The notes below the pieces were generated by a model, which saw only the letters and a list, made by a program, of their open reading frames with translations, did no database searches and was not told where the DNA came from. From an uncultured Oscillospiraceae bacterium (GTDB taxonomy: Bacteria > Bacillota > Clostridia > Oscillospirales > Acutalibacteraceae), in assembly GCA_949283785.1 (NCBI GenBank), contig CASDTR010000008.1, positions 1-64,000 on the forward strand: a stretch of 64,000 nt of DNA, in the 5' to 3' direction. The translations under genes were made by a program, and so were the position numbers. Below are positions 44,582 to 53,227 of this stretch, piece after piece. Within the stretch, counting starts at the first letter, position 1, and each line of letters starts with the position of its first letter.

Positions 44582-47149
44582 TTATTCCTCCGCCGTATTC
44601 GGACTGTCTGAAGCGAGAGCGTTCATCTCCATCCACTGCTGCTTTGTCATAAGCACCTTTCGGGGCTTGCTGCCCTCAAAGGGTCCTACGATCCCCTTTT
44701 CCTCAAGGGTGTCAACAAGCCTCGCCGCACGGGCGTATCCGAGGCGCAGCTTTCTCTGAAGAAGCGTTGTAGACGCCATCTGCGCCTCCACCACGACCTC
44801 AATAGCCTTTGAAAGCATTTCGTCCTCTTCTTCACCGCCTTCGCCAAAATCGGATGAGCCTCCCTTTTTCCTGCCTGTATCAGCCGCTGCCTGACGCTCT
44901 ATCTCCTCATTTATCTCCTCATCATAATTTGCCGACTCCTGAGATTTGATGAAATCCACCACCGCTTCCACCTCTTCATCCGCAAGGAAGCAGCCCTGAA
45001 CACGGATCGGCTTTGCCGCTCCTATGGGATTAAAGAGCATATCGCCGTTGCCCAGAAGCTTTTCCGCTCCAGCAGAGTCAAGGATTGTGCGGGAATCTAT
45101 CTGCGAGGAAACAGTCAGAGCGATTCGGCTGGGGATATTGGCTTTGATAAGTCCAGTAATAACGTCCACGGACGGGCGCTGAGTGGCGATTACAAGGTGC
45201 ATGCCTGCGGCGCGCGCCATCTGTGCCAGACGGCAGATAGAATCCTCGACCTCATTGGGAGCCGCCATCATAAGATCTGAAAGCTCATCTATGAAAATCA
45301 CGATGTGGGGCAGCTTCTTCATATCGGGAGTGCTTTCGCAGAGCTTATTGTAGCCCTTCATGTCCCTGACGTTCGCCTGGGAAAAGAGCTTGTATCTGTT
45401 AAGCATTTCCGAAACGGCCCAGTTGAGGGCACCCGAAGCCTTTCTCGGGTCCGTGACAACGGGAACCAGAAGATGAGGTATGCCGTTATAGACGGTGAAC
45501 TCAACTTTTTTGGGGTCTATCATAAGGAGCTTTACCTCGTCTGGACGTGCATTATAGAGAATGCTTATTATCATGGAATTTACGCAGACCGATTTACCTG
45601 AGCCCGTTGTACCTGCAATAAGCAGATGGGGCATTTTGGAAAGATCGGCGCAGGTAACGTTGCCAGTTATGTCCTTGCCCAGAGCCACATTCAGCTTGCT
45701 CTTTGCCAGTCTGAACTGGTTTGTGTCGATTATTTCCCTTGCGGTGACGACCTCTCTGTTCTTATTTGGTATCTCTATACCCACGGCAGCCTTATTGGGT
45801 ATGGGCGCTTCAATACGCACTCCCGAAGCGGCAAGGTTGAGGGCGATGTCGTCGGCAAGATTCGTAATGCGGCTTATCTTGACTCCCGCCGATGGTTTGA
45901 GCTCATATCTCGTAACAGAGGGGCCCCTGCTTATATCTATAACCTTTGTCTCAACTCCGAAGCTCTTGAGGGTTGAAACAAGGGTGCTCGCATTCTGTTT
46001 CAGTTCATCGCTGTCAACGGAGGAAGAGGACTTGGTACCCTTCCTTAAACAGTCTATTGGCGGGAATTTGTAATCCGCTCCACTGCTTCCTTTGTCTGAC
46101 TGAGCTTTGATCTCCGAAGCGATTTCGGAAGGAATGACATTTTTCGCCGCCGACTTTTGGGCCGCTTTTTTCACTATATCGTCAATACCCGACGGCGCCT
46201 CGCTCTTTGCCTGCGGCTTAGAACCTTCCTCATGAACATTTTGATATTCCTTCTCTTCCCGCTCAACGTCAAATATCTTTGCAATTGCGTCTTTCTCGGA
46301 AAGTTTTTCGGCTTTTTTCCCTGAGTTTTTGTTTTTTGCCTTTCTTTTCTGATCGAAAATAGTTGTGATCTCATCATCATCGTCGTCATAGGCCGTTTTT
46401 CTTCGGCTGCGGGACTCATCATCCGGACCTAAATCCACATCTATATTAAAAGGCCTTCTGCGCTCGGGAATCATTTCGGCCGCCTTCACCTCCGAATACT
46501 CCTCTATTTTTTTAACGGGAGTCCAAAGAGTTTTGAAAAGCTTTATAAGTGTGGTTCCGGTAATAAGCATTATCATTACAAATATGATTATGATATCGGT
46601 AATTGCAGCTCCGGTTTTTCCGAAAAGCTTCATGAGTATGCCGCCGAACAGCGCTCCGAACACTCCGCCGTTTACATGCGAAATGCCCGTGGTATAAGCG
46701 TCCTTTATATCCTGCCAAATTGACACATTGTCGAAATTATCGCTGAATATGTAAAAGGCTCCGCAGATAAACACGATCAAAGCCGTGATCTCAAAAAGTT
46801 TGAATCCGATTTTATCATCTGTTTTCTCCATAGCGTACATAACCGATACATAAATCATGATGAGCGGCCAAAGGAAAGTGCAGTATCCGAAGAGTCCGAA
46901 CAGCACATTTCTCATTACCTGCCAGAAGCTTTCTCCCGGAATAATCGTCACGCAGAGTAAAAACAGAGAAAAGGCAAAAAGTATTATGGCCGTTATCTGT
47001 TTTTTTGCTTTGAGCTTCGGCTCATCTATCACCTGAATATTGTTTTTCTTTGCACCTGTGCTTTTTACGGTGCTCTTTTTAGCCGTACCGCTGCGGCTCC
47101 CCGTTTTCGCCGCCGGCTTTTTGCTTTTTGTTCCTGTTGTTTTTGCCAT
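44582..47149 (-). CDS. ftsK: DNA translocase FtsK/SpoIIIE
   Basis: The 855-residue pump moves chromosomal DNA through the closing septum. A lysine-rich N-terminus is followed by four membrane helices between about residues 50 and 200, a charged linker (200-360), and the alpha and beta motor domains with Walker A GTTGSGKS near residue 515 and Walker B IVIFIDELSDL near 620. The C-terminal winged-helix gamma domain (about 775-840) reads the oriented DNA sequences. The order tepA-ylzJ-ftsK is the same as around Bacillus spoIIIE, so a role in sporulation is possible, though an FtsK role in vegetative division is as likely. Confidence 0.95.
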   Translation of the reverse strand: MAKTTGTKSKKPAAKTGSRSGTAKKSTVKSTGAKKNNIQVIDEPKLKAKKQITAIILFAFSLFLLCVTIIPGESFWQVMRNVLFGLFGYCTFLWPLIMIYVSVMYAMEKTDDKIGFKLFEITALIVFICGAFYIFSDNFDNVSIWQDIKDAYTTGISHVNGGVFGALFGGILMKLFGKTGAAITDIIIIFVMIMLITGTTLIKLFKTLWTPVKKIEEYSEVKAAEMIPERRRPFNIDVDLGPDDESRSRRKTAYDDDDDEITTIFDQKRKAKNKNSGKKAEKLSEKDAIAKIFDVEREEKEYQNVHEEGSKPQAKSEAPSGIDDIVKKAAQKSAAKNVIPSEIASEIKAQSDKGSSGADYKFPPIDCLRKGTKSSSSVDSDELKQNASTLVSTLKSFGVETKVIDISRGPSVTRYELKPSAGVKISRITNLADDIALNLAASGVRIEAPIPNKAAVGIEIPNKNREVVTAREIIDTNQFRLAKSKLNVALGKDITGNVTCADLSKMPHLLIAGTTGSGKSVCVNSMIISILYNARPDEVKLLMIDPKKVEFTVYNGIPHLLVPVVTDPRKASGALNWAVSEMLNRYKLFSQANVRDMKGYNKLCESTPDMKKLPHIVIFIDELSDLMMAAPNEVEDSICRLAQMARAAGMHLVIATQRPSVDVITGLIKANIPSRIALTVSSQIDSRTILDSAGAEKLLGNGDMLFNPIGAAKPIRVQGCFLADEEVEAVVDFIKSQESANYDEEINEEIERQAAADTGRKKGGSSDFGEGGEEEDEMLSKAIEVVVEAQMASTTLLQRKLRLGYARAARLVDTLEEKGIVGPFEGSKPRKVLMTKQQWMEMNALASDSPNTAEE

Positions 47150-47181
47150 CCTTTTCCCTCCGAATATGTATTACAGACCTT

Positions 47182-47382
47182 TTAAGGCCTGTCAAAACGA
47201 TTTTTGTTTTCAAAATCTATTTTACCCAAATAATCATAGGGATTTGTCGAAAAAAAGCTCCTGAGCTCTTTTCTGCCTTTCCTCACGGTATAAAGGGCAT
47301 ATCCGCTTTTCAGCGGCATTGTCTCCATTTTTTCAGGCTGAGTATAAAACACATCATCAAGTGATACAATGGTGTGAAGCAT
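47182..47382 (-). CDS. ylzJ: YlzJ-like protein
   Basis: The 66-residue product begins MLHTIVSLDDVFY and contains GYALYTVRKGRKELRSFFSTNPYDYL, the conserved core of YlzJ-like proteins, whose function is unknown. Identification is supported by place: in Bacillus ylzJ also lies between tepA and spoIIIE. Two ATG codons occur in tandem; the second is at a better distance from GGGGG and is used here, while the first overlaps the tepA stop codon. Confidence 0.85.
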   Translation of the reverse strand: MLHTIVSLDDVFYTQPEKMETMPLKSGYALYTVRKGRKELRSFFSTNPYDYLGKIDFENKNRFDRP

Positions 47383-47384
47383 CA

Positions 47385-48128
47385 TTATTCCCCCTTTTCT
47401 GAGGCCTTAGATTCTATCATCTGATAAAGGCAGCCGAGAGCGTCCGAAAGCCCACCAAGTGAATCTATAAGCCCTGTATCCACTGCCGCCTCCCCGTCGA
47501 GGACCGTACCCACATCCATGACGAGCTCACCCGTAGCCATCATAAGGCTCCTGAACTTCTCAGAGGTTATACCCGAATTTTCACAGACGAAGCGGACTAT
47601 CCTCTCCTGCATCTTATCAAAATATGAAAGGGTCTGGGGTACTCCCAGGACAAGGCCGTTCATCCTCACGGGATGTATCGTCATTGTGGCAGAGGGCGCA
47701 ATAAAGGATTTTTTCGCCGACACCGCAAGCGGCACCCCGATAGAATGACCTCCTCCAAGAACAAGGGATACTGTTGGTTTTTCCATGCCCGCAATAAGCT
47801 CCGCTATGGCAAGGCCCGCCTCAATATCTCCGCCTACGGTGTTTAATATAATGATAAGCCCTTCTATCTCATTGCTTTCCTCAATGGCTACAAGCTGGGG
47901 TATCACATGCTCATACTTTGTAGTCTTGTTCTGAACGGGCAGGATATAATGACCCTCAATCTGCCCTATCACCGTAAGACAGTGTATCAAATGACCGTTT
48001 TTCTTGACGGTAACCGACCCTGTTTCTTTTATTCCGCCTGCGTCGGGACTTATCTCCTCTTCCTGAACTGTCTGCTGCTCCTCAGGAGTTGAAATAGTAA
48101 AGTTCTCGGCACTTTTACACTCTTTCAT
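47385..48128 (-). CDS. tepA: ClpP-fold serine protease TepA
   Basis: The 247-residue product is a soluble ClpP-like protease, known in Bacillus as translocation-enhancing protease, thought to degrade signal or membrane-derived peptides at the cytoplasmic face. The nucleophile Ser lies in [13 protein letters not shown] (near residue 130) and the catalytic His in [12 protein letters not shown]. The N-terminal 50 residues are an acidic low-complexity leader. GAGGTGAAA precedes the start. It is the first gene of the tepA-ylzJ-ftsK-ygiQ-hydrolase-DUF3006 run. Confidence 0.92.
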   Translation of the reverse strand: MKECKSAENFTISTPEEQQTVQEEEISPDAGGIKETGSVTVKKNGHLIHCLTVIGQIEGHYILPVQNKTTKYEHVIPQLVAIEESNEIEGLIIILNTVGGDIEAGLAIAELIAGMEKPTVSLVLGGGHSIGVPLAVSAKKSFIAPSATMTIHPVRMNGLVLGVPQTLSYFDKMQERIVRFVCENSGITSEKFRSLMMATGELVMDVGTVLDGEAAVDTGLIDSLGGLSDALGCLYQMIESKASEKGE

Positions 48129-48213
48129 GGATTTTCACCTCGCATAAAATATAATGTTATTCTTTGCGAAATGAAAATTTCTATTCCGAAATGCGCCCAA
48201 GAATTAGTATTTT

Positions 48214-48242
48214 ATTATATCATTTTTGTTTCAGCTATGCAA
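48214..48242 (-). promoter_or_regulatory. sigma-A promoter of the tepA operon
   Basis: On the minus strand TTGCAT (48237-48242) is 17 bases from a perfect TATAAT (48214-48219). The start near 48207 leaves an 80-base leader before tepA. Confidence 0.75.
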
Positions 48243-48381
48243 CTTAACCGGAATTTAAATTTATACTTAGACATTAATAACATTATTTTTATTAAATTAT
48301 TGCTTATATGTTTGTGTATCTGTATTAGAGAGATATGGCTGTAAAGCGAATTAAAATTTTTCAAAATTTTTAAAGTACCGT
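48243..48381. other. AT-rich intergenic stretch between divergent promoters
   Basis: This 139-base stretch separates the tepA and asnC promoters within the 334-base intergenic region. It contains no open frame with a ribosome site. A TTGCTT/TATTAG pair with 17-base spacing (plus strand, 48300-48328) could be a second, weaker promoter for the asnC operon. Nothing else is seen. Confidence 0.5.
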
Positions 48382-48410
48382 TTGGCTAAATGCAAAAAAA
48401 ATGGTATAAT
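48382..48410 (+). promoter_or_regulatory. promoter of the asnC-alr operon
   Basis: TTGGCT (48382-48387) and a perfect TATAAT (48405-48410) are separated by 17 bases. Initiation near 48417 gives a leader of about 45 bases that ends in AGGAGAGGGCG before the regulator gene. Confidence 0.7.
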
Positions 48411-48462
48411 GAGGCGGTAAAAAGGCGACCCAAATGATTTTTTCAGGAGAGGGCGAATAAAC

Positions 48463-48921
48463 ATGGATTATATCGACTATAAAATCTTAAAAGAGCTTAA
48501 AGCAAACGCAAGAGAGAAAGCTTCCGTTATAAGCGAAAAAATCGGGCTTTCCGTTTCAACCGTCATTGACAGAATCAGAAAAATGGAGGACAGCGGCATC
48601 ATTTCGGGCTACACCGTTGAGATAAACCAGAAAAAAACCGGCAACGATATGACAGCTCTTATGGAGGTGAGCCTCGAACACCCGAAATATTATAACGATT
48701 TTACGGAAATGATTAAAAATCATCCCAATATTGTTGACTGTTATTACCTTACGGGAGAATTTGACTTTATTCTCAAGGTAGTTACCGATTCCTCCGACAG
48801 CCTCGAAATGATACATCGCAAAATCAAAAGCATGGACGGCGTTTCGGCCACAAACACTCATTTTGTGCTTAAAAGCGTTAAAAACGAATTTACCATTCTT
48901 CCAAATATCGAAAAAGAATAA
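48463..48921 (+). CDS. Lrp/AsnC family transcriptional regulator
   Basis: The 152-residue product has an N-terminal helix-turn-helix (SEKIGLSVSTVIDRIRKMEDSGIISGY, residues 22-52) and a C-terminal RAM ligand-binding domain (residues 65-145, with NIVDCYYLTGEFDFILKVV). It is complete and of typical length. The alanine racemase gene follows by 24 bases on the same strand, so the ligand could be an amino acid such as alanine; that link is inference. It may also regulate itself or the divergent tepA operon. Confidence 0.93.
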   Translation: MDYIDYKILKELKANAREKASVISEKIGLSVSTVIDRIRKMEDSGIISGYTVEINQKKTGNDMTALMEVSLEHPKYYNDFTEMIKNHPNIVDCYYLTGEFDFILKVVTDSSDSLEMIHRKIKSMDGVSATNTHFVLKSVKNEFTILPNIEKE

Positions 48922-48945
48922 TCAGACACGGGAGTTGTTATTTTA

Positions 48946-50091
48946 ATGCAGAGCTATAAGCGAGTATATGCCGAAATCAGCCTTGACGCCGTAAAACACA
49001 ACATGGCTGAAATCAAAAAGCGTACCGGAAACACGGCAAAAGTCATGGCGGTGATCAAAGCCGACGGATACGGTCACGGAGCCGTCGCAGTGGCAAAGGC
49101 CATAGACACAATGGCGGATTATTACGGAGTCGCAATACTCGAAGAGGCAATTGAGCTGAGAAAAAACGGCATAGATAAGCCGATCCTGATACTCGGCTAC
49201 ACCTCTCCAAGGCAGTACGCGGACCTTGTCGTTCACAGCGTCACTCAAACTATTTTCGATTACGAAACTGCCAGGAGGCTCTCGGAAACGGCGCGTTCCC
49301 TTAACATGACTGCATATATACACATCGCCGTGGACACGGGAATGAACCGAATAGGCTTTAAAGCCGAAAAGGAAAGCCTCGAAGTAATAAAACAGATACA
49401 TTCCCTGCCGAATATTTTTGTAGAAGGTATATTTACGCATTTTGCCACCGCCGACGAAAAGGATAAGACCTTCGCAAAGGAGCAGTACACAAAATTCAAG
49501 GGCTTTGCCGACTATCTTGAGGAAAACGGCATTCGTATCCCCATTAAGCATATCTGCAACAGCGCCGGAATCATTGATTTCGACTGTAAGCTCGATATGG
49601 TCCGCGCAGGAATCATCCTTTACGGATTGTATCCGTCGGAGGACGTAGACAAAGGTGCAATAGACCTGAAGCCCGCAATGAAGCTTAAAACCCATGTAAT
49701 ATTCATCAAAGACGTGGAGGCTGGACACGGAGTAAGCTACGGCCTTACCTATGTTACCGATAAAAAGACAAGAATCGCAACTCTCCCCGTAGGATACGCC
49801 GACGGCTATCCCCGCGCACTTTCCTCAAAGGGACACGTCATAATAAACGAACGGTACGCTCCCATTCTCGGAAGAGTCTGCATGGATCAGATGATGGTGG
49901 ACGTAACAGAAATCGATGACGTTAAAATAGAAAACGACGTGACGCTCCTCGGCAGCGAAGGAGACTGCACGATAACCGCAGAGGAACTGGGAAACATGTC
50001 GGAAAGCTTCAACTATGAATTTATCTGCGGCGTGGGAAAGCGAGTTCCCCGCATATACGTTTTGGAGGGAAAGGTCTACGAAACCTTCTGA
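48946..50091 (+). CDS. alr: alanine racemase
   Basis: The PLP enzyme interconverts L- and D-alanine, providing D-alanine for peptidoglycan. The 381 residues include the cofactor lysine K38 in VIKADGYGHGA, the second catalytic base Tyr in HGVSYGLTY, and the GRVCMDQMMVDVT segment. It is full length. Being coupled to an Lrp-type regulator, it could have a catabolic or alanine-responsive role rather than being the sole cell-wall racemase; only one alr occurs in this window. Confidence 0.97.
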   Translation: MQSYKRVYAEISLDAVKHNMAEIKKRTGNTAKVMAVIKADGYGHGAVAVAKAIDTMADYYGVAILEEAIELRKNGIDKPILILGYTSPRQYADLVVHSVTQTIFDYETARRLSETARSLNMTAYIHIAVDTGMNRIGFKAEKESLEVIKQIHSLPNIFVEGIFTHFATADEKDKTFAKEQYTKFKGFADYLEENGIRIPIKHICNSAGIIDFDCKLDMVRAGIILYGLYPSEDVDKGAIDLKPAMKLKTHVIFIKDVEAGHGVSYGLTYVTDKKTRIATLPVGYADGYPRALSSKGHVIINERYAPILGRVCMDQMMVDVTEIDDVKIENDVTLLGSEGDCTITAEELGNMSESFNYEFICGVGKRVPRIYVLEGKVYETF

Positions 50092-50116
50092 TAAACGCAG
50101 CAACTATCAGTTATAC

Positions 50117-50152
50117 AAAAAGCAGCTTTGACCAAAATCAAGGCTGCTTTTT
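50117..50152 (+). terminator. bidirectional terminator between alr and uvrA
   Basis: A 15-base stem (AAAAAGCAGC arm at 50117-50131, partner 50138-50152) with one G-T wobble and a six-base loop lies between convergent genes. It carries A residues before and T residues after, so it can end both the alr and the uvrA transcript. Confidence 0.85.
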
Positions 50153-50159
50153 TGATTTC

Positions 50160-52994
50160 TCAATTTTTCGACCTTTTAAGAGCCTGGGCAAGATATTTGC
50201 CCGTATATGATTTTTCGCACTCTGCAACCTCTTCGGGTGTTCCCGCAGCAACGATTGTACCGCCGCCGTTTCCGCCCTCAGGGCCCAGGTCGATTATATA
50301 ATCGGCAGTTTTTATAACGTCAAGGTTGTGCTCTATGACCACTACCGTATTTCCCTTTTCCACAAGCTTATCCAAAACCTCGATAAGTCTGTGAACGTCG
50401 GCGGTGTGAAGTCCAGTAGTGGGTTCGTCAAGAATATAGATAGTCCTGCCCGTTGAAAGCCTCGAAAGCTCCGTTGAGAGCTTTACTCGCTGCGCCTCGC
50501 CTCCCGAAAGAGTCGTGGCTGGCTGACCCACCTTCACATATCCGAGACCAACTTCATAGAGGGTTCTGAGCTTGCGCTCAATTTTAGGCACTGCCGAAAA
50601 GAAATTCATGGCCTCCTCGACGGTCATCTCCAAAACGTCATAAATGCTCTTGCCCTTATACTTTACCTCAAGGGTCTCGCGGTTATATCTGGCTCCCTTG
50701 CACACGTCGCAGGGTACATAGATATCCGCAAGGAAATGCATCTCGATTTTGACTATTCCGTCGCCCTGACAGGCCTCGCACCTGCCTCCCTTTACATTAA
50801 AGGAAAAGCGTCCCGCGTTGAAGCCGCGGATTTTGGCGTCCTGAGTAGAGGCGAAAAGCTCTCTTATATCGTTGAAAACTCCCGTATATGTCGCGGGATT
50901 TGAACGGGGCGTTCTGCCGATGGGGGACTGGTCTATATCTATTACCTTATCAAGAGCTTCAATTCCCTCTATATCGTCATGGGCGCCGTAGGCCTTCTTG
51001 GCTCCGTTAAGCTCGTTGGCAAGGCGCTTATAGAGGATCTCATTTACAAGGGATGACTTTCCCGAACCCGAAACCCCCGTAACACAGGTAAAGGTGCCGA
51101 GAGGAATTTTTACGTCGATATTTTTTAAGTTGTTTTCCCTTGCCCCTTTTACGGTTAAGAATTTACCGTTGCCCCTTCTGCGAGTATCGGGTACGGGCAC
51201 AAACCTTTTGCCGCTCAGATACTTCCCAGTCAGGGATTCTTCGCACTTCATTATGTCGTCCACGGTTCCGCAGCAGACAATTTCTCCGCCGTGTATGCCT
51301 GCTCCGGGGCCCACGTCAACGATGTAATCGGCGGCGAACATGGTCTCCTCGTCGTGCTCCACCACGATAAGTGTATTTCCTATATCCCTCAGATGCTTGA
51401 GCGTGGACAGCAGCTTTTCGTTATCGCGCTGGTGAAGACCGATGCTGGGCTCATCAAGTATATAGAGCACGCCCATAAGTGATGAGCCTATCTGCGTGGC
51501 AAGGCGTATCCTCTGGCTTTCGCCTCCCGAAAGGGTTCCCGACGAACGGGCAAGGGTGAGATACTCGAGCCCCACGCTGGAAAGGAATTTAAGGCGCTCC
51601 CTTATCTCCTTGAGAATAGGCTCTGCAATAACCTTTTCCCTGCCGTCAAGGTCAAGCTTTTCCGCAAATTCATATGCCTCGTTTACGGACATATTGGAAA
51701 ATTCGTCGATGTTGATGCCTCCCACGGTAACCGCCAGGGACTCGGCTCTCAGCCTCGCCCCGTGACAGGTGGGACACTTCCTGCGGCTCATGAACTGCTC
51801 TATCTCAGCCCTTGACCATTCGCTTGAGGTTTCGCTGTACCTTCTCTCGAGGTTATTTACAAGACCCTCAAACTCGGCCATGTATGTGCCGCTTCCGTAT
51901 TCGCTCTTTCTGTGAAGCTTGATTTTCTTGCCCTTCGTTCCGTAAAAGATGACGTCCGTCGCCTCCTTGGGCAAATCCCTGAAGGGCGTATCGAGGGAAA
52001 ATCCGTAATGCTCCGCTAGTCCCTCGAAATACATCTGGGCAATGGTGCCGCCCTCTGAGCTGCTCCAGCCCGAAGCCTTTATGGCCCCTCCCCTGATTGA
52101 AAGGCTTTTATCGGGCACGATAAGGTTTTCATCCACCTTCATAAATATTGCAAGGCCCGAACATTTGGGGCAGGCTCCGAAGGGATTGTTGAAGGAAAAC
52201 ATCCTCGGGGAAAGCTCCTCAATACTTATGCCGTGCTCGGGGCAGGCGTAATTCTGGGAAAACAGCAGCTCCTCCCCGCCGATTACATCCACAAGTACGG
52301 TGCCTCCCGAAAGGGACGACGCGGTTTCAACGGAATCCGCAAGGCGTCCTCTGATGCTGTCCTTTACCACAAGGCGGTCAACTATAATTTCGATGGTATG
52401 CTTTTTGTTCTTTTCAAGCTTAATGGTTTCGGAAAGGTCGTAGATATTTCCGTCAACACGCACCCTTACAAAGCCCGAACGCCTTGCGGCGTCAAGCTCC
52501 TTGACGTGCTCTCCCTTTCTGCCCTTGACGACGGCTGACATAATCTGTATTTTTGTCCCCTCTGGAAGGGCAAGTATTTTGTCCACTATCTGGTCTACGG
52601 TCTGCTGCTTTATCTCCCTGCCGCAGACGGGGCAGTGAGGTATACCCACCCTTGCGTACAAAAGGCGCAGATAGTCGTAAATCTCCGTAACGGTTCCCAC
52701 AGTGGAACGGGGATTCTTTGAAGTAGTTTTCTGATCTATTGATATGGCGGGAGAAAGGCCCTCGATATAGTCCATATCGGGCTTTTCCATCTGACCCAGA
52801 AACTGCCTCGCGTAAGAGGACAAGGACTCAACATACCGCCTCTGACCCTCGGCGTAGATAGTATCGAAGGCCAATGAGGATTTGCCCGAACCCGAAAGTC
52901 CCGTAAAGACCACAAGCTTATCCCTGGGAATTTCAACATCTACATTTTTAAGGTTATGCTCTCTCGCACCTTTTACATAAATATTTTTAAGCGC
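50160..52994 (-). CDS. uvrA: excinuclease ABC subunit A
   Basis: The product is the damage-recognition ATPase of nucleotide excision repair. The 944 residues show two ABC modules: Walker [10 protein letters not shown] near residue 32 and GVSGSGKSS near 630. Zinc sites are CPVC, CPKC and CEACQGDG, and both signature regions ([15 protein letters not shown] and [14 protein letters not shown]) are intact. The start is a GTG seven bases after AAAAGGAG; a longer reading to 53030 would run into the LexA box. It has its own SOS-type promoter rather than sharing that of radC-uvrB. Confidence 0.97.
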   Translation of the reverse strand, partial: ALKNIYVKGAREHNLKNVDVEIPRDKLVVFTGLSGSGKSSLAFDTIYAEGQRRYVESLSSYARQFLGQMEKPDMDYIEGLSPAISIDQKTTSKNPRSTVGTVTEIYDYLRLLYARVGIPHCPVCGREIKQQTVDQIVDKILALPEGTKIQIMSAVVKGRKGEHVKELDAARRSGFVRVRVDGNIYDLSETIKLEKNKKHTIEIIVDRLVVKDSIRGRLADSVETASSLSGGTVLVDVIGGEELLFSQNYACPEHGISIEELSPRMFSFNNPFGACPKCSGLAIFMKVDENLIVPDKSLSIRGGAIKASGWSSSEGGTIAQMYFEGLAEHYGFSLDTPFRDLPKEATDVIFYGTKGKKIKLHRKSEYGSGTYMAEFEGLVNNLERRYSETSSEWSRAEIEQFMSRRKCPTCHGARLRAESLAVTVGGINIDEFSNMSVNEAYEFAEKLDLDGREKVIAEPILKEIRERLKFLSSVGLEYLTLARSSGTLSGGESQRIRLATQIGSSLMGVLYILDEPSIGLHQRDNEKLLSTLKHLRDIGNTLIVVEHDEETMFAADYIVDVGPGAGIHGGEIVCCGTVDDIMKCEESLTGKYLSGKRFVPVPDTRRRGNGKFLTVKGARENNLKNIDVKIPLGTFTCVTGVSGSGKSSLVNEILYKRLANELNGAKKAYGAHDDIEGIEALDKVIDIDQSPIGRTPRSNPATYTGVFNDIRELFASTQDAKIRGFNAGRFSFNVKGGRCEACQGDGIVKIEMHFLADIYVPCDVCKGARYNRETLEVKYKGKSIYDVLEMTVEEAMNFFSAVPKIERKLRTLYEVGLGYVKVGQPATTLSGGEAQRVKLSTELSRLSTGRTIYILDEPTTGLHTADVHRLIEVLDKLVEKGNTVVVIEHNLDVIKTADYIIDLGPEGGNGGGTIVAAGTPEEVAECEKSYTGKYLAQALKRSKN

Positions 52995-53024
52995 CACTTG
53001 AAAGCTCCTTTTCACATTCATCTT

Positions 53025-53036
53025 GAACATTTGTTC
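53025..53036. promoter_or_regulatory. LexA (SOS) box of uvrA
   Basis: GAACATTTGTTC is an exact GAAC-N4-GTTC palindrome, the core of the LexA/DinR site in Gram-positive bacteria. It starts at about the transcription start of uvrA, eight bases after the -10 box, so LexA would block initiation until DNA damage. Confidence 0.85.
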
Positions 53037-53043
53037 TGTGCGT

Positions 53044-53073
53044 ATTATACCCCTTTTTTCCCTTCCCTGTCAA
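53044..53073 (-). promoter_or_regulatory. strong sigma-A promoter of uvrA
   Basis: Perfect TTGACA (53068-53073) and TATAAT (53044-53049) boxes on the minus strand are separated by 18 purine-rich bases. Such a strong promoter is usual for tightly LexA-repressed genes. Confidence 0.85.
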
Positions 53074-53133
53074 TAGGAAAGAAGGGGTTTCGCCTTTTTC
53101 CGAAACCAAAAATACGCTTTGCCAAATTAAGTA

Positions 53134-53189
53134 TTTCCCCGCAATGAGGAAAATAAAATGCAGCATTGAATTTTTCCTCAGCGGGAAAA
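53134..53189 (-). repeat. long inverted repeat between uvrB and uvrA
   Basis: Two arms pair over 18 bases with one two-base bulge: TGAGGAAAA with TTTTCCTCA (53145-53153, 53172-53180), and the flanking CCCGC/GCGGG segments. The 18-base loop itself contains the small palindrome AATGC/GCATT. One pair is G-U only on the minus strand, so RNA from uvrB would fold best. No T run follows. A TA-repeat lies alongside at about 53201-53218. Confidence 0.6.
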
Positions 53190-53227
53190 TCCAAAACTGC
53201 ATATTATATATATATATTTGATATCTT

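Noticed and set aside
48943..49728. 261-residue minus-strand open frame
   Set aside because: It is antisense to alanine racemase, whose catalytic residues are all intact on the plus strand.
52995..53030. Longer start for uvrA
   Set aside because: It would place the start inside the LexA box and lacks a ribosome site; the GTG at 52994 has AAAAGGAG at seven bases and matches the family N-terminus.
53201..53218. TA dinucleotide run as a microsatellite of interest
   Set aside because: It is short and lies in a generally AT-rich gap; noted only as part of the uvrB-uvrA intergenic structure.
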